Shown here piece by piece: positions 5,889 to 6,170 of a stretch of 6,170 nt of DNA. The stretch lies in contig JAUWKY010000154.1 of the NCBI GenBank assembly GCA_030613915.1, positions 1 through 6,170 on the forward strand, written 5' to 3'. Below the pieces are notes generated by a model. The model was given only the letters and a program-made list of their open reading frames with translations, had not been told where the DNA came from and did not search any database. The DNA comes from Syntrophobacterales bacterium. Its GTDB lineage: Bacteria > Desulfobacterota > Syntrophobacteria > BM002. Each line of letters opens with the position of its first letter. The first letter of the stretch is position 1. The translations under genes and the position numbers were made by a program.

Positions 5889-5912
5889 CCGCCGACCCCT
5901 GACCTCTGACCT
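5885..5912. repeat. Heptamer tandem array, CTGACCT x4, containing the livF stop
   Basis: Units CTGACCG (5885), CCGACCC (5892), CTGACCT (5899) and CTGACCT (5906) are contiguous. The livF TGA stop (5886-5888) lies in the first unit. A short hairpin, GGCGG (5880-5884) with CCGCC (5889-5893) around CTGA, straddles the stop, but no T-run follows, so it is not a classical terminator. Confidence 0.75.
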
Positions 5913-6068
5913 ACAACGGCAACTATACGAGCCCGGATCACAGCATCCATTACCTGACACCTGGAAAAAGTCCTACTGGAATCATAGCTTTTATGTTGAC
6001 AATCCTTGGTCTGATGTTAACTTTTTAGAAAGTACCTCCCGTACATGGTGCTTTTCGTTTCCAATGTT
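5913..6068. other. Gene-free stretch downstream of livF
   Basis: No protein, RNA gene or intrinsic terminator is recognisable here. The open frame running through it starts inside livF, has no ribosome binding site of its own and resembles nothing known. A TTGACA at 5996-6001 is a good -35 match, but no adequate -10 lies at the right distance. Transcription may end beyond the window or by Rho. Confidence 0.5.
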
Positions 6069-6170
6069 GACGGCTTCGTAAGAAGTCCATCTGTCCCGCC
6101 CCGGCGGGATTGCGCTTCATCTTTAGTCATTGCGGCGTACCTGTAAGTACGCCTCATTCCTAAAGATTAT
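6069..6170. repeat. Left part of a palindromic intergenic repeat element, cut by the window end
   Basis: The sequence beginning GACGGCTTCGTAAGAAGTCC (6069-6088) matches, from memory, the terminal inverted end of repeats scattered in deltaproteobacterial genomes. Inside are two hairpins: TCCCGC (6094-6099) with GCGGGA (6104-6109), and CTTTAG (6121-6126) with CTAAAG (6160-6165), the latter enclosing GGCGTAC (6134-6140) with GTACGCC (6147-6153) and a CTGTAA loop. There is no coding capacity, so it would be a non-autonomous MITE- or REP-like element. The expected right end would be the reverse complement of 6069-6088, beyond the window. Confidence 0.55.

Noticed and set aside
5996..6024. TTGACA as a promoter for a downstream gene
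   Set aside because: No acceptable -10 hexamer occurs at 16-18 nt; TTAACT is at 15 nt and AACTTT at 17 nt.
5878..6081. 67-codon plus-strand frame after livF
   Set aside because: It starts within the livF end, has no ribosome binding site, crosses the heptamer array and the palindromic repeat, and resembles no family.

Overview
The window holds one complete high-affinity branched-chain amino acid (HAAT/Liv) ABC transporter operon, all on the + strand, in the order livK (periplasmic binding protein) - livH (permease) - livM (permease) - livG (ATPase) - livF (ATPase). This is the gene order of the Escherichia coli livKHMGF cluster. No other convincing protein gene is present. Moderate base composition, intergenic heptamer repeats and the palindromic repeat at the right edge suggest a deltaproteobacterium-type organism (Desulfobacterota, perhaps a sulfate reducer or syntroph). 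That assignment rests on recollection of similar sequences, not on a search.

Layout: 1-363 is a gene-free leader with two heptanucleotide tandem arrays, a candidate sigma70 promoter and the livK ribosome binding site. 364-1536 is livK. 1537-1942 is a 406-nt gap between livK and livH. It carries a nested hairpin directly after the livK stop, a strong intrinsic terminator (1610-1643), and a GC-rich structured stretch (1792-1885) closed by an 11-bp perfect helix just before livH. livH (1943-2869) and livM (2897-4225) are 27 nt apart. A 179-nt gap follows, with two heptamer arrays in opposite orientation. livG (4405-5175) and livF (5175-5888) overlap by one base (TGATG). After livF come a heptamer array that includes the livF stop codon, about 155 nt with nothing recognisable, and the left part of a palindromic intergenic repeat cut by the window end.

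How it works together: LivK captures the ligand (leucine/isoleucine/valine or a related amino acid or amide) in the periplasm and delivers it to the LivH-LivM membrane channel, and LivG-LivF hydrolyse ATP to drive import. The terminator between livK and livH would let most transcripts stop after livK, giving excess binding protein over membrane components, with readthrough or a second start supplying livHMGF.

The proteins are ordinary members of known families. The most noteworthy content is non-coding: five separate tandem arrays, all of period 7 but built from different heptamers, sit in or at the edge of the intergenic gaps (none inside a gene body), and the livH leader has an RNA-like fold with three copies of GTGAGC competing for one GCTCAC. 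I found no evidence of a novel protein system.
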